A program made the translations under genes and the position numbers. Source: Clostridia bacterium (GTDB taxonomy: Bacteria; Bacillota; DSM-521; Neomoorellales; Neomoorellaceae). From it: 44,048 nt of DNA. Under the pieces are notes generated by a model. The model saw only the letters and a program-made list of their open reading frames with translations, did no database searches and was not told the DNA's origin. Positions 34,054-42,225 of this stretch are shown here, piece by piece (within the stretch, counting starts at the first letter, position 1; every line of letters begins with the position of its first letter). The stretch is taken from assembly GCA_012727745.1 (NCBI GenBank), contig JAAYGJ010000266.1, positions 1 to 44,048 on the forward strand. The letters are read 5' to 3'.

Positions 34054-34131
34054 TCTTCCCCCTCCGCTTTAATTGCTAATAATTTCTACATAGTAATAAT
34101 AAATCCTGCTATCCGGCCGCAAATACCAGCC

Positions 34132-35130
34132 TCATTTATCCCTTTCGTTGGTCAGCCAGCGCGCCAGATGGGGGTTAGTTACCACCTCCGCGCCAGCCTC
34201 GATACCTTCAACCGCTAATTTATCACCGACCTGCCCCAGACTGGTAACTTCTTGCCACTTGAGACCTCGGGTGTTATACAGGTAAACCCCCATCTCGCCC
34301 TTCTGTCCGCTGCTAAGTGCCTCGGCCGGAATAATTACGCCCCGATATTTGTTTATGATAGCATTTATCTCCAGCTTGCGGGGGTTAAGCCAGCGGAGAT
34401 CCCAGCCGGGCACTTCCATAATAACAACCTTCCTGTCACCTGCATCCTGCCGGCCGGTTATCCTGGCTTTTACATAGCCCCCCTCGCTGGACAAGTCTCC
34501 CGGTAATTCCAAGGATACCGTTTTCCCCTGCTGCCAGCCCGGCGGCCATTCATCCACAATCGCATAGAGGCCAAGGGGCTCCAGATTGTTAACCAGGCGG
34601 ATAATAGCTGTACCAGGTTTTACCTGGCCACCGCTAGTTACCGGTCTGGCCAGGCCGGCCAGTTCAGTTATCTCCTGCAGCGTTATATTTTCCAGGTTGC
34701 CAGGTTGAAGGACTTTTTCCAGGCCATCGGTCAGGTAAGAAACCTGGCCGGCAAAAGGAGCTTTAAGATCTATCGCCCCTCTCCCCTCCGGGTCTATTGC
34801 CAGGGGCAACAGTCTGGCAATAGTGGCTCCTTCAGGCACCCGCTCCCCTTCGGTCACCAGAGGCATTAATTTTCCTGCCGCAGGAGCAATAATAACCTCT
34901 TCCTGCCTGGCGAGGTAGACCTCCATGGTCAGTTTATCCTGTAGAACCCCCTGATTAACCCGTTCTACCGCCAGCAGGCGCCAGGCAACTGACCTCAGCG
35001 CCCCTTGCAGGCCCAGCCATAACAACAGGGCTGCCAGAGCCAGCAATACTAACGAGATGACAAGGTGCCTGTATTTCTTCCCTTTGCGCCTACGTTTTTT
35101 TGTAAGAGGAAGGTTATAGCCTGTTTGCAA
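34132..35130 (-). CDS. HlyD-like membrane-anchored adaptor protein
   Basis: The 332-residue protein has a very basic N-terminus (KKRRRKGKKY), one membrane anchor near residues 22-47 and an extracellular part. The biotin/lipoyl-like hairpin halves of HlyD adaptors are seen (VIIAPAAGKLMPLVTEGERVP and DLKAPFAGQVSYLTDG), then a barrel-like domain. Adaptors usually join a transporter to an outer channel. Here there is no transporter gene adjacent, and a monoderm has no outer membrane channel. It begins with TTG, seven bases after the pgeF stop, with GGAG inside the end of pgeF. The function within this division cluster is unknown. Confidence 0.8.
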   Translation of the reverse strand: MQTGYNLPLTKKRRRKGKKYRHLVISLVLLALAALLLWLGLQGALRSVAWRLLAVERVNQGVLQDKLTMEVYLARQEEVIIAPAAGKLMPLVTEGERVPEGATIARLLPLAIDPEGRGAIDLKAPFAGQVSYLTDGLEKVLQPGNLENITLQEITELAGLARPVTSGGQVKPGTAIIRLVNNLEPLGLYAIVDEWPPGWQQGKTVSLELPGDLSSEGGYVKARITGRQDAGDRKVVIMEVPGWDLRWLNPRKLEINAIINKYRGVIIPAEALSSGQKGEMGVYLYNTRGLKWQEVTSLGQVGDKLAVEGIEAGAEVVTNPHLARWLTNERDK

Positions 35131-35136
35131 TGTACT

Positions 35137-35955
35137 TTACTCCAAACTTAAGATAGCTGCCTGACGTCCGGTCACACCGGCAGCTGCACGATAGGAAAAA
35201 AAACTGTCAGCATGGCAGCAGGTGCAAATAGAGGCCAAGCCGATATGCTCCGGTTGCAACCCTGCTGCCAGAAGGTCGAGGTAATTAGTATGAGGAAGGT
35301 CCAGGCGAAAGTGATGGGGACCGTCAGAAGTAAGAACCTTTTCAGCCCAGGGCAAATTGTTTTTTACAGCCTGTCCTACCCGGTTATCTACCTGATAACA
35401 ACAGGAACCAACGGCCGGGCCGATAAAAGCCAGCAGGTCGGCAGGTTGACAGTTAAACTCCTTTACCATCCTGTTTACGACCCGGCTCCCAATCCGCAAA
35501 ACACTGCCTTTCCAGCCAGCATGGGCCAGGCCTATAACCCGTCTGCGTGGATCAACAAGGTAAAGGGGTACACAATCGGCATAAAAAGCAACCAGCACCA
35601 GTTGCGGCTCGGCTGTCACCAAAGCGTCTACCCCGTTCACAGCTGTTGCCGGCTCAAAAACACCCCGGCCAGCATGCTGGTATCCCACCCGGGCTACCCG
35701 ATTGGCATGAACCTGCTCGCCGATAACCCAGTTTTGCAAGGGCAGATTTAAACTTTCTGCTACTAAACGCCGGTTAAACATTACTGCCGCCGGATCATCG
35801 CCAACGTGCAGGCCCAGGTTCAAACTGGCATATGGGGGCCTGCTTGAACCGCCGCTGCGGCCGCTAAAGACTGCTTTAACTGGTGCCCGTTTTTCCAGAA
35901 AAGCCACCCGCCAGTAGATAATATTATCCTTTTTTTCTCTTACTAGGGATGGCAA
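35137..35955 (-). CDS. pgeF: Peptidoglycan editing factor PgeF (YlmD, laccase-domain protein)
   Basis: The protein (272 residues) belongs to the YfiH/YlmD family, which removes wrongly incorporated L-Ser from cell wall precursors in E. coli and has purine nucleoside phosphorylase or adenosine deaminase activity in other members. Metal-site motifs are FYADCVPLYLVD near residue 130, GLAHAGWKGSV near 150 and GPAVGSCCYQV near 190. The start is TTG 35955 behind GGAGGGG. Order ymxH-pgeF-(hlyD)-yggS-sepF mirrors B. subtilis ylmC-ylmD-ylmE-ylmF. Confidence 0.95.
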   Translation of the reverse strand: MPSLVREKKDNIIYWRVAFLEKRAPVKAVFSGRSGGSSRPPYASLNLGLHVGDDPAAVMFNRRLVAESLNLPLQNWVIGEQVHANRVARVGYQHAGRGVFEPATAVNGVDALVTAEPQLVLVAFYADCVPLYLVDPRRRVIGLAHAGWKGSVLRIGSRVVNRMVKEFNCQPADLLAFIGPAVGSCCYQVDNRVGQAVKNNLPWAEKVLTSDGPHHFRLDLPHTNYLDLLAAGLQPEHIGLASICTCCHADSFFSYRAAAGVTGRQAAILSLE

Positions 35956-36000
35956 GAAAACCCCTCCTAAAAGGTTATTATATCATAACAGCGCCAATTA

Positions 36001-36270
36001 TTAAGCCCTTTCCCGGTGCAGGGGAGCTGTGCAGCTGTAACTCTCCACCAGAATAACATCTACCCCTATCTTTACCACATTTTCCCAGGGGATTACCAGA
36101 TCTTCATCCCGCCCAAAAAAGTACAAAAACTTTCCCGTCGTCCCCGGGACAATCAAAGATTTTACTCGTCCCGCTTCCAAATCAAGATCAATGTCTTTTA
36201 TTGCCCCCAGCCTGCGGCCGTCAATAACGTTTATAACCTCCCGCTGGCGTAATTCAGCTACCCGGATCAT
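36001..36270 (-). CDS. ymxH: YlmC/YmxH family PRC-barrel protein
   Basis: The PRC-barrel domain is visible in REVINVIDGRRLGAIKDIDL and the YlmC/YmxH sporulation-protein pattern in GRVKSLIVPGTTGKFLYFFG. The family is of unknown biochemical role. The frame opens at 36285, but the ATG at 36270 has G-rich ribosome sequence immediately upstream and gives the family N-terminus (MIRVAELRQREV, 89 residues). It is the first gene after the spoIIR terminator. Confidence 0.92.
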   Translation of the reverse strand: MIRVAELRQREVINVIDGRRLGAIKDIDLDLEAGRVKSLIVPGTTGKFLYFFGRDEDLVIPWENVVKIGVDVILVESYSCTAPLHRERA

Positions 36271-36348
36271 TTCCCCCACCCCCATGCTAAATAATACCTG
36301 CTATAGCTCTTAAAATACAATACTTTTATCAGCCTTACTTTAGACGCA

Positions 36349-36377
36349 AAAAAGAAAAAAACCAGCTTTTACTGGTT
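36349..36377 (-). terminator. Intrinsic terminator after spoIIR
   Basis: On the - strand AACCAG (36372-36377) and CTGGTT (36360-36365) form a stem around TAAAAG, followed by TTTTTTTCTTTTTT. The stem begins at the spoIIR stop codon. It closes the sigG-spoIIR unit. Confidence 0.85.
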
Positions 36378-37020
36378 ACATGTACCTGCTTTGTAAATCT
36401 GCCAGACGCTGGCGGGAGGCATTAAACAGTTCAACTAACTTCCAGCGCACTTTGATAGAGTTTTCTTTTGGCAGCTTTGTCGAAGCTGGCAGGGCAAAAA
36501 CAGGATAAGTGTCTGCTGATACTCCTTCCGGCAAGCCTCCGGCTGCATCTACCAAACATAGAGGCGGGAAAAGAACACACCACCAGTTTTGCCCTTTGCC
36601 CTCGCCAATTACCAGCCGGACCGCTTCATAGCTGCCGGCGGCCAGTACAAGCTGTCCATAGGCCCGGGTAGGAAAAATATAATCCCCGATTTCAGCGCGG
36701 ACAGGGTAGTTTTCCCCCTGTCGCCTGATTTCTGACCGGGCTAAAGCTGTAATTCGGTCCAGGTTCTGGCTGACCAGCCGGCGGACAGTAGCTATATCAG
36801 CTGCTGACAGCTGTTTTGCCGTAGCTGCAAGAACTGCATCTCGCACCTGGCGCTTTAATTCCTGGTCAGCAGCCGTGTCGCTATTAGCAATAACATGGAA
36901 TCTAATCAGGTTATGGGGATTAAAGGCCGGCACCGCCGTCTGGGGAAAGGCCGCCCCCTTCAGTAATAAAACTCCGATCAGTAAAAAAAATAAAATTACC
37001 CACTTCGGTTTAAAAAACAC
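36376..37020 (-). CDS. spoIIR: Stage II sporulation protein R
   Basis: SpoIIR is the forespore signal, secreted across the intermembrane space to activate the protease SpoIIGA, which matures sigma-E in the mother cell. The 214-residue protein has an N-terminal signal/anchor (residues 8-25) and the family core IRFHVIANSDTAADQELKRQVRDAVL. The PTRAYGQLVLAAGSYEAVRLVIGEG and NWWCVLFPPLCLVD blocks follow. The start is GTG 37020; AAAGGTG touches the start codon, so initiation may be weak. It lies 59 bases after sigG with no terminator between. Confidence 0.95.
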   Translation of the reverse strand: MFFKPKWVILFFLLIGVLLLKGAAFPQTAVPAFNPHNLIRFHVIANSDTAADQELKRQVRDAVLAATAKQLSAADIATVRRLVSQNLDRITALARSEIRRQGENYPVRAEIGDYIFPTRAYGQLVLAAGSYEAVRLVIGEGKGQNWWCVLFPPLCLVDAAGGLPEGVSADTYPVFALPASTKLPKENSIKVRWKLVELFNASRQRLADLQSRYM

Positions 37021-37079
37021 CTTTCAGTCGACACTCCTTTGACAAAATTGCACTTCCAACTCCCCAGCTCACATATATA

Positions 37080-37853
37080 TTAGATATGCTTGCGCATCTG
37101 CTGCAGGGCTGCCTTTTCCAGCCTGGAAACCTGCGCCTGGGAAATACCGATTTCTTCAGCCACCTCCATCTGGGTCTTACCCTCAAAAAAGCGTAGCGAC
37201 AAAATCAGGCGCTCGCGAGGGTTCAATTTATTCAAAGCTTCTTTAATGGCTATATTTTCCAGCCAATTACCATCCTGGTTTTTCTCATCCCCGATCTGGT
37301 CCATGACAAAAATTGGATCGCCGCCATCATTATATATGGGTTCAAATAGGGAAACCGGTTCCTGGATTGCATCCAGGGCAAAGATAACCTCCTCCTGGGG
37401 GAGGTCTAGTTCTTGGGCAATTTCCGTTATTGACGGCTCCCGGGCCAGCTTGTTTACCAGGGCATCCCGTACCTGTAAAGCTTTGTATGCTACGTCACGT
37501 AACGAGCGGCTAACCCGGATAGGGTTATTATCGCGCAGGTAGCGCCGGATTTCGCCGATGATCATCGGTACAGCATAAGTAGAAAACTTTACATTCTGTC
37601 CCAGGTCAAAGTTATCAATAGCCTTCATCAGCCCGATACAGCCGACCTGGAAAAGGTCGTCCACATATTCGCCCCGGTTGGTAAAACGCTGGATAACGCT
37701 CAAAACCAGGCGTAAGTTGCCTGTAACTAGTTTTTCCCTTGCTTCCAGCTCGCCATTTTGCATCTGCCGGAATAAGCGCCGCATCTCCTCATTAGTAAGC
37801 AGCGGTAACTTGGAGGTATTCACACCACATATCTCAACTTTATTGATCATCAT
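37080..37853 (-). CDS. sigG: Sporulation sigma factor SigG (late forespore)
   Basis: Sigma-G directs late forespore transcription. The protein has the sigma-70 regions 2 (DDLFQVGCIGLMKAIDNFD and KFSTYAVPMIIGEIRRYLRD), 3 and 4 (helix-turn-helix KTQMEVAEEIGISQAQVSRLEK). MINKVEICGVNTSKLPLL near the start is the SigG-specific N-terminus. GGAGG (37864-37868) ten bases before ATG 37853 and the promoter at 37887-37916 both show that the longer frame to 37910 is not used. The length is 257 residues. Confidence 0.96.
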   Translation of the reverse strand: MMINKVEICGVNTSKLPLLTNEEMRRLFRQMQNGELEAREKLVTGNLRLVLSVIQRFTNRGEYVDDLFQVGCIGLMKAIDNFDLGQNVKFSTYAVPMIIGEIRRYLRDNNPIRVSRSLRDVAYKALQVRDALVNKLAREPSITEIAQELDLPQEEVIFALDAIQEPVSLFEPIYNDGGDPIFVMDQIGDEKNQDGNWLENIAIKEALNKLNPRERLILSLRFFEGKTQMEVAEEIGISQAQVSRLEKAALQQMRKHI

Positions 37854-37886
37854 AGGCGGGAAACCTCCTGTTGTTGGTTCTTGATT

Positions 37887-37916
37887 AATTATTACCATGC
37901 CTGGCTGCATTTATAC
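37887..37916 (-). promoter_or_regulatory. Putative sigma-F/sigma-G promoter upstream of sigG
   Basis: On the - strand GTATA (37912-37916) and GGTAATAATT (37887-37896) are 15 bases apart. They match the B. subtilis forespore consensus (GYATA, then GGNNANANTW) at every defined position. The predicted start of transcription leaves a leader of about 27 bases with the ribosome site. No terminator separates sigG and spoIIR, so both are probably served. Confidence 0.65.
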
Positions 37917-37933
37917 TGCCTGGCAAGCATATT

Positions 37934-37957
37934 AAAAAAGAGCTCCTCCTGAGCTCT
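37934..37957 (-). terminator. Intrinsic terminator after sigE
   Basis: AGAGCTC (37951-37957 on the - strand) pairs with GAGCTCT (37939-37945) around a five-base AGGAG loop, and the second arm runs into TTTTTT. It begins at the sigE stop codon and separates spoIIGA-sigE from sigG. Confidence 0.85.
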
Positions 37958-38697
37958 CATTCCATGCGGGCTATTTCTTTTCGCAGGCGTTTGATAATAC
38001 GCTTTTCCAAGCGCGAGATATACGACTGGGAAATACCCAGGATATCAGCTACCTCCTTCTGTGTCTTTTCCATCCCGTCCAGCAGGCCGAAGCGAAATTC
38101 CATAATCTTGCGCTCCCGGGGAGTTAATTTACGCATGGCCAGATGCAGCAGCTTGCGGTCTATTTCTTCTTCCAGTGATTTATAAATAATATCATTCTCC
38201 GTGCCCAGCACATCGGAAAGCAACAGCTCGTTGCCATCCCAGTCAATATTTAAGGGCTCGTCAAAAGATACTTCCGATCTGGTTTTATTATTACGGCGCA
38301 AGTACATTAATATTTCATTTTCAATACAACGGGAAGCATATGTAGCCAGCTTGATTCTTTTCTTGGGGTCAAAGGTATTAACAGCCTTAATCAGACCAAT
38401 AGTACCAATAGAGACCAGGTCTTCGATCCCGACGCCGGTATTTTCAAATTTGCGGGCAATATATACTACCAGGCGCAAGTTGCGCTCGATCAGCACCGTT
38501 TTAACCGCCGCTTCGCCGTCCTCCAGGCGCAGCAGCAGGTTTGATTCTTCGTCACTGGAAAGGGGCGGTGGCAGGGCTTCACTACTGCCGACATAAAAAA
38601 CCCGCTCGCGTATTTTTAGCCAGTTTAACAGGCGGTTATAAAACCGGTTAAGTTTTAATTTGCAATTACCTATTAATAGCAACAGTCGCTGCCGCAT
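37957..38697 (-). CDS. sigE: Sporulation sigma factor SigE precursor (pro-sigma-E)
   Basis: Sigma-E directs early mother-cell transcription. The 246-residue protein begins with a basic, amphipathic pro-sequence of about 30 residues, ending near ERVFYVGSSEALPPPLS, where SpoIIGA cleaves in relatives. Region 2 (VGIEDLVSIGTIGLIKAVNTF, KLATYASRCIENEILMYLRR) and region 4 (MEKTQKEVADILGISQSYISR) follow. AAGGAGG eight bases before the ATG is strong. It follows spoIIGA by 13 bases. Confidence 0.96.
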   Translation of the reverse strand: MRQRLLLLIGNCKLKLNRFYNRLLNWLKIRERVFYVGSSEALPPPLSSDEESNLLLRLEDGEAAVKTVLIERNLRLVVYIARKFENTGVGIEDLVSIGTIGLIKAVNTFDPKKRIKLATYASRCIENEILMYLRRNNKTRSEVSFDEPLNIDWDGNELLLSDVLGTENDIIYKSLEEEIDRKLLHLAMRKLTPRERKIMEFRFGLLDGMEKTQKEVADILGISQSYISRLEKRIIKRLRKEIARME

Positions 38698-38710
38698 CGG
38701 TTCTTCCTCC

Positions 38711-39634
38711 TTAGAGACCCATACTTACTTGCAGCAAGTCCGGATGTAGTAAAGCCCGGTAATTGCCCTGGGGCGACAGCTGCTCCCGACACAAACCCAC
38801 AACTATGTTTTTTAACTTGAGCATGTGTTCATTGGTAACTATAATTACTGCATCGGGCCGGAAACCTAGCAATAGGCCCCGGCTTTCACCGAGAGAATGG
38901 TAGGGCAACAGGCGCAATCTGGTAGCCCAGGGTGAACCTGCCAGAGAAGCAACCACCCGTTCCAGATCCGGCTCCTTAAGACCGCTATACTCTCTTACAA
39001 TCTCTACCGGTAAAATACTCTTCAAGGCGCTGTACTCGACAATGATTACCGGCTGCTGGGAAAGGGGATCGCGCAGGCTGTTACCTGTATCCACCAGGGC
39101 TTTCAGCGCTAACTCCTTGCCGGCAATAGAAATAACTACCGGTAACCGCAGCATATACTCCCAAAAATTCCTTTTAATCCAGCCTGTACCCCAGCGAGCC
39201 AGCAGCAGAGCAGCCGCCCCGGCAGCTAGAAGCCAGGTAAAACGCAAGTTGGGCGAGAAAATGAGGCCTCCGCTCATCACCGCCACTGGCAAATTGCCGC
39301 CGAAAAGGCAAATAGCTCCCAGCATCGCCCCTCCCATAACAAAAGCTGCCAGATAAAAATAAACCAGAGCCTGGAAAAAAAGCCTGACAGTTAAAGGGAA
39401 AAAAGCTACCAGGAGTATTAATATAGAAAAAAAGAGCTTCAAAAATGTTAGCAACCAAACTTCCAGTCCCGGGATTAAGACAGTCAGAGAGCTTACTGCC
39501 CCTACAGCCGCACCGGCTAGCAAACGCCAGCCACAAGTAGGTATCTGTCCCAGGCGGGCTGCGGTCCAGAGAATAAGGTAGTCCATAACCAGGTTAATTG
39601 CCAGCACAATATCTATATATACTACTACCGGCAA
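38711..39634 (-). CDS. spoIIGA: Sigma-E processing aspartic protease SpoIIGA
   Basis: SpoIIGA is a membrane-embedded aspartic protease that cleaves pro-sigma-E on receiving the SpoIIR signal. The first half has about five hydrophobic helices (YIDIVLAINLVMDYLILW onward) and the second half is the protease with LVDTGNSLRDPLS near residue 180. The frame begins at 39682, but TTG 39634, behind GGGGAGGGGG and GGGAG, gives the family N-terminus MPVVVYIDIVLAINL (307 residues). spoIIGA-sigE is the classic operon. Confidence 0.94.
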   Translation of the reverse strand: MPVVVYIDIVLAINLVMDYLILWTAARLGQIPTCGWRLLAGAAVGAVSSLTVLIPGLEVWLLTFLKLFFSILILLVAFFPLTVRLFFQALVYFYLAAFVMGGAMLGAICLFGGNLPVAVMSGGLIFSPNLRFTWLLAAGAAALLLARWGTGWIKRNFWEYMLRLPVVISIAGKELALKALVDTGNSLRDPLSQQPVIIVEYSALKSILPVEIVREYSGLKEPDLERVVASLAGSPWATRLRLLPYHSLGESRGLLLGFRPDAVIIVTNEHMLKLKNIVVGLCREQLSPQGNYRALLHPDLLQVSMGL

Positions 39635-39715
39635 ACTCCCATACCCCCTCCCCTGGCATACAACCCTAATCGTTACCATCATATGAGCTTTATGGCAATT
39701 TCATTACCTGTAGCT

Positions 39716-39748
39716 ATTATATAATTAGCCGTTAGAAAAACATGTCAG
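39716..39748 (-). promoter_or_regulatory. Putative promoter of spoIIGA-sigE with long spacer
   Basis: On the - strand CTGACA (39743-39748) and TATAAT (39716-39721) are 21 bases apart. The B. subtilis spoIIG promoter has the same odd feature (22 bases) and depends on Spo0A. I do not see a perfect 0A box (TGNCGAA), so this stays tentative. Confidence 0.45.
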
Positions 39749-39759
39749 ATAATGGCAGC

Positions 39760-39786
39760 AAAAAAGGCGACTTATATCGCCTTTTT
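39760..39786 (-). terminator. Intrinsic terminator after ftsZ
   Basis: AAAAAGGCGA (39777-39786 on the - strand) pairs exactly with TCGCCTTTTT (39761-39770) around a six-base loop, and the second arm supplies the T-run. It lies 36 bases after the ftsZ stop. Confidence 0.85.
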
Positions 39787-39821
39787 AGTTAGCTATAATG
39801 GGATTTAATTATGGGATTATG

Positions 39822-40883
39822 CTACTTGCGCCGCAGAAAAGCCGGTATGTCCAGGTCGTCAATATCAAATGTCTTGATATTGAGATCTACCTCTTCCCGG
39901 GTTGCTGCCACCTGCTTCTGCGATGCAGCTGTTTCAAAGCCAGTAGCAATAACTGTTATCCGGATTTCGTCCTTCAAGTTTTCGTCTATTACAGCCCCAA
40001 AGATTATGTTGGCTTCCGGGTCAGCTGCTTCAGCCACAATTTGGGCGGCCTCATTTACCTCAAACAAGCCTAGATTGGAGCCACCGGTAATATTCAGCAA
40101 CACTCCCTGGGCACCTTCGATTGAAGTTTCCAGCAAGGGACTGGAAATGGCCATTTTAGCTGCTTCCACCGCTCTTTTCTCACCGGTAGCCCGACCAATA
40201 CCCATCAGCGCCGAACCTGCATCAAGCATAATGGTCTTCACGTCGGCAAAATCGAGGTTAATTAAACCTGGTACGGCAATCAGGTCGGAAATGCCCTGCA
40301 CACCCTGACGCAAGACGTCGTCGGCAATACGAAAGGCTTCAATAATAGAAGTCTGTTTGTCGGCAATTTGTAATAAGCGGTCGTTAGGAATAACGATCAG
40401 CGTGTCAACCTTAGACTTTAATTCGGCAATCCCTTCTTCAGCCTGGGTAGCCCGCTTACGCCCTTCAAAGCTAAAAGGACGGGTAACAACACCTACCGTC
40501 AGTGAACCGGCTTCTTTGGCCAGCTCGGCCACTACCGGAGCCGCGCCGGTACCTGTACCGCCACCCATACCAGCGGTAACAAAAACCATGTCAGCTCCCT
40601 GCAAACGCTGGGCCAGTTCTTCCTTGCTTTCCTCAGCTGCTTTTTTACCTATCTCCGGATTAGCTCCGGCACCCAGACCTTTAGTCAGTTTGGCTCCAAT
40701 TTGTACTTTCTGTTCAGCCTGACAAAGGCGTAGAGCCTGGGCATCCGTATTAATACTAATAAATTCTACCCCGCGCAGCCCGGCAGTTATCATCCGGTTT
40801 ACTGCGTTATTACCCCCACCACCTACTCCTACTACTTTGATAGTAGCAGAATGGCTGATATCGCTATCATCGAATTCCAGCAC
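39822..40883 (-). CDS. ftsZ: Cell division protein FtsZ
   Basis: FtsZ is the tubulin-like GTPase that forms the division ring. The G-box GMGGGTGTGAAP is near residue 105, VVGVGGGGNNAVNRM near residue 18, and the T7 loop NLDFADVKTIM near 205. The C-terminal peptide DLDIPAFLRRK, which binds FtsA and SepF, is intact. The start is GTG 40883 behind AAGGAGGAG. The length is 353 residues. It is 20 bases downstream of ftsA. Confidence 0.98.
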   Translation of the reverse strand: MLEFDDSDISHSATIKVVGVGGGGNNAVNRMITAGLRGVEFISINTDAQALRLCQAEQKVQIGAKLTKGLGAGANPEIGKKAAEESKEELAQRLQGADMVFVTAGMGGGTGTGAAPVVAELAKEAGSLTVGVVTRPFSFEGRKRATQAEEGIAELKSKVDTLIVIPNDRLLQIADKQTSIIEAFRIADDVLRQGVQGISDLIAVPGLINLDFADVKTIMLDAGSALMGIGRATGEKRAVEAAKMAISSPLLETSIEGAQGVLLNITGGSNLGLFEVNEAAQIVAEAADPEANIIFGAVIDENLKDEIRITVIATGFETAASQKQVAATREEVDLNIKTFDIDDLDIPAFLRRK

Positions 40884-40903
40884 CCAGAACTCCTCCTTTT
40901 ATG

Positions 40904-42139
40904 CTAAAAAAGTTCGCGCCACCAGTTTTTTAGACGTTGCCAAAATCCTGCCCATATTGCTTCTTGACCGGCAGCAGCCTGGGAATAAGCCAGGCGGTTG
41001 GCACCATAACGCAGTAAACCTACTGCCGTCGCATAAGCCGGATTAGCCACCATATCGGCCAGCCCTCCGTTACCCTCGGGTACACCCAAACGTACCGGCA
41101 TACCCAGGACCTCGCTGCTCAGCTGCGTCATCCCTTTCAGTAAAGCCCCGCCACCGGTTAATATTACCCCCCCAGGAAGCAGGGTCTGAGGATCGGCAGC
41201 ATTAATTTTTTGCAGAGCAAGGGTAAAAATCTCCTCTACTCGGGGCTCAATTATAGTCGCCAGGGTTTTTAAGGAGACCCGCCTTTTTTCTTTGCCCCCC
41301 ACCGGAGGCACTTCAATAAACTGTTCGTCATTATCTATAAGCCCGGCAAAGACGCAGCCATGTTCTTTTTTAATACCTTCTGCCTGGAGAATGGGAGTCC
41401 GCAAACCTACAGCCAGATCGCCAGTTATATGCTCACTGCCAACCGGTAAAACTGCAGCAAACCACAGGCTTCCCTGGTAGATTATAGCTATTTCCGTAGT
41501 GCCGCCACCTATATCAATCACTACGGCGCCAAGCTCCTTTTCAGCCTGTTGCAAGACAGCTTCAGCCGAGGCCAGCGGGTTTAGCACCAGCTCGTCAACT
41601 GTCAGGTTAGCCCGCTGCACGCTCTTCAGAGTAATCTGGACTACAGCCCCGGCAGCAGTAACGATCTGGGTTTCAACTTCCAGGCGCGAACCGCTCATGC
41701 CTACAGGGTCTGTAATGCCATCGTAGCCGTCAACAATATACTGGCGTGGTAGCACATGAATGACTCGCCTTTCTGCTGTCAGGGGTATTACCCGCGCCGC
41801 CTGGAGGACCCGCTGCACGTCTTCAGGAGTAATTTCACCTTCCTCGCCGGCAACGGCTACTACTCCTTTGTTATTGATAGACTGAATATGAGGCCCTGTC
41901 AGGCCGACAAAAGCGGAGTTAATCTTTAGACCGCTCATGCGTTCAGCCTGTTCAACAGCCTTTTCGATGGCCCGGGCTGTATTTTCAATATCAATAATAA
42001 TGCCCTTACGCAAACCCCCGGAAGAGGTCTCCCCCAGACCGACAATATCCAGGCGTCCCTCGCTATTTACTTCGGCTACAACTACAACCACCTTGGTAGT
42101 GCCTATATCGAGACCGACTATCATATTATCTCTGGGCAA
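40904..42139 (-). CDS. ftsA: Cell division protein FtsA
   Basis: FtsA is the actin-like membrane tether of FtsZ. The ATP-site block IVGLDIGTTKVVVVVAE comes first, then IDIGGGTTEIAIIYQG near residue 210 and VILTGGGALLKGM near 350. The C-terminal amphipathic helix (FWQRLKNWWRELF) is the membrane anchor. GGAGGTG lies six bases before TTG 42139; the GTG at 42148 is part of that ribosome site, so the shorter start is preferred (411 residues). Confidence 0.96.
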   Translation of the reverse strand: MPRDNMIVGLDIGTTKVVVVVAEVNSEGRLDIVGLGETSSGGLRKGIIIDIENTARAIEKAVEQAERMSGLKINSAFVGLTGPHIQSINNKGVVAVAGEEGEITPEDVQRVLQAARVIPLTAERRVIHVLPRQYIVDGYDGITDPVGMSGSRLEVETQIVTAAGAVVQITLKSVQRANLTVDELVLNPLASAEAVLQQAEKELGAVVIDIGGGTTEIAIIYQGSLWFAAVLPVGSEHITGDLAVGLRTPILQAEGIKKEHGCVFAGLIDNDEQFIEVPPVGGKEKRRVSLKTLATIIEPRVEEIFTLALQKINAADPQTLLPGGVILTGGGALLKGMTQLSSEVLGMPVRLGVPEGNGGLADMVANPAYATAVGLLRYGANRLAYSQAAAGQEAIWAGFWQRLKNWWRELF

Positions 42140-42225
42140 TTCCGGCACCTCCAGGCGAGTTGCTTTTCTATTACATGGAAATTCAACATAAATCTGTCAT
42201 TTCCTCTTTAACACAAGCATATTTG

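Noticed and set aside
37854..37910. N-terminal extension of SigG to 37910
   Set aside because: It would overlap the predicted promoter and is absent from the SigG family; a good ribosome site precedes ATG 37853.
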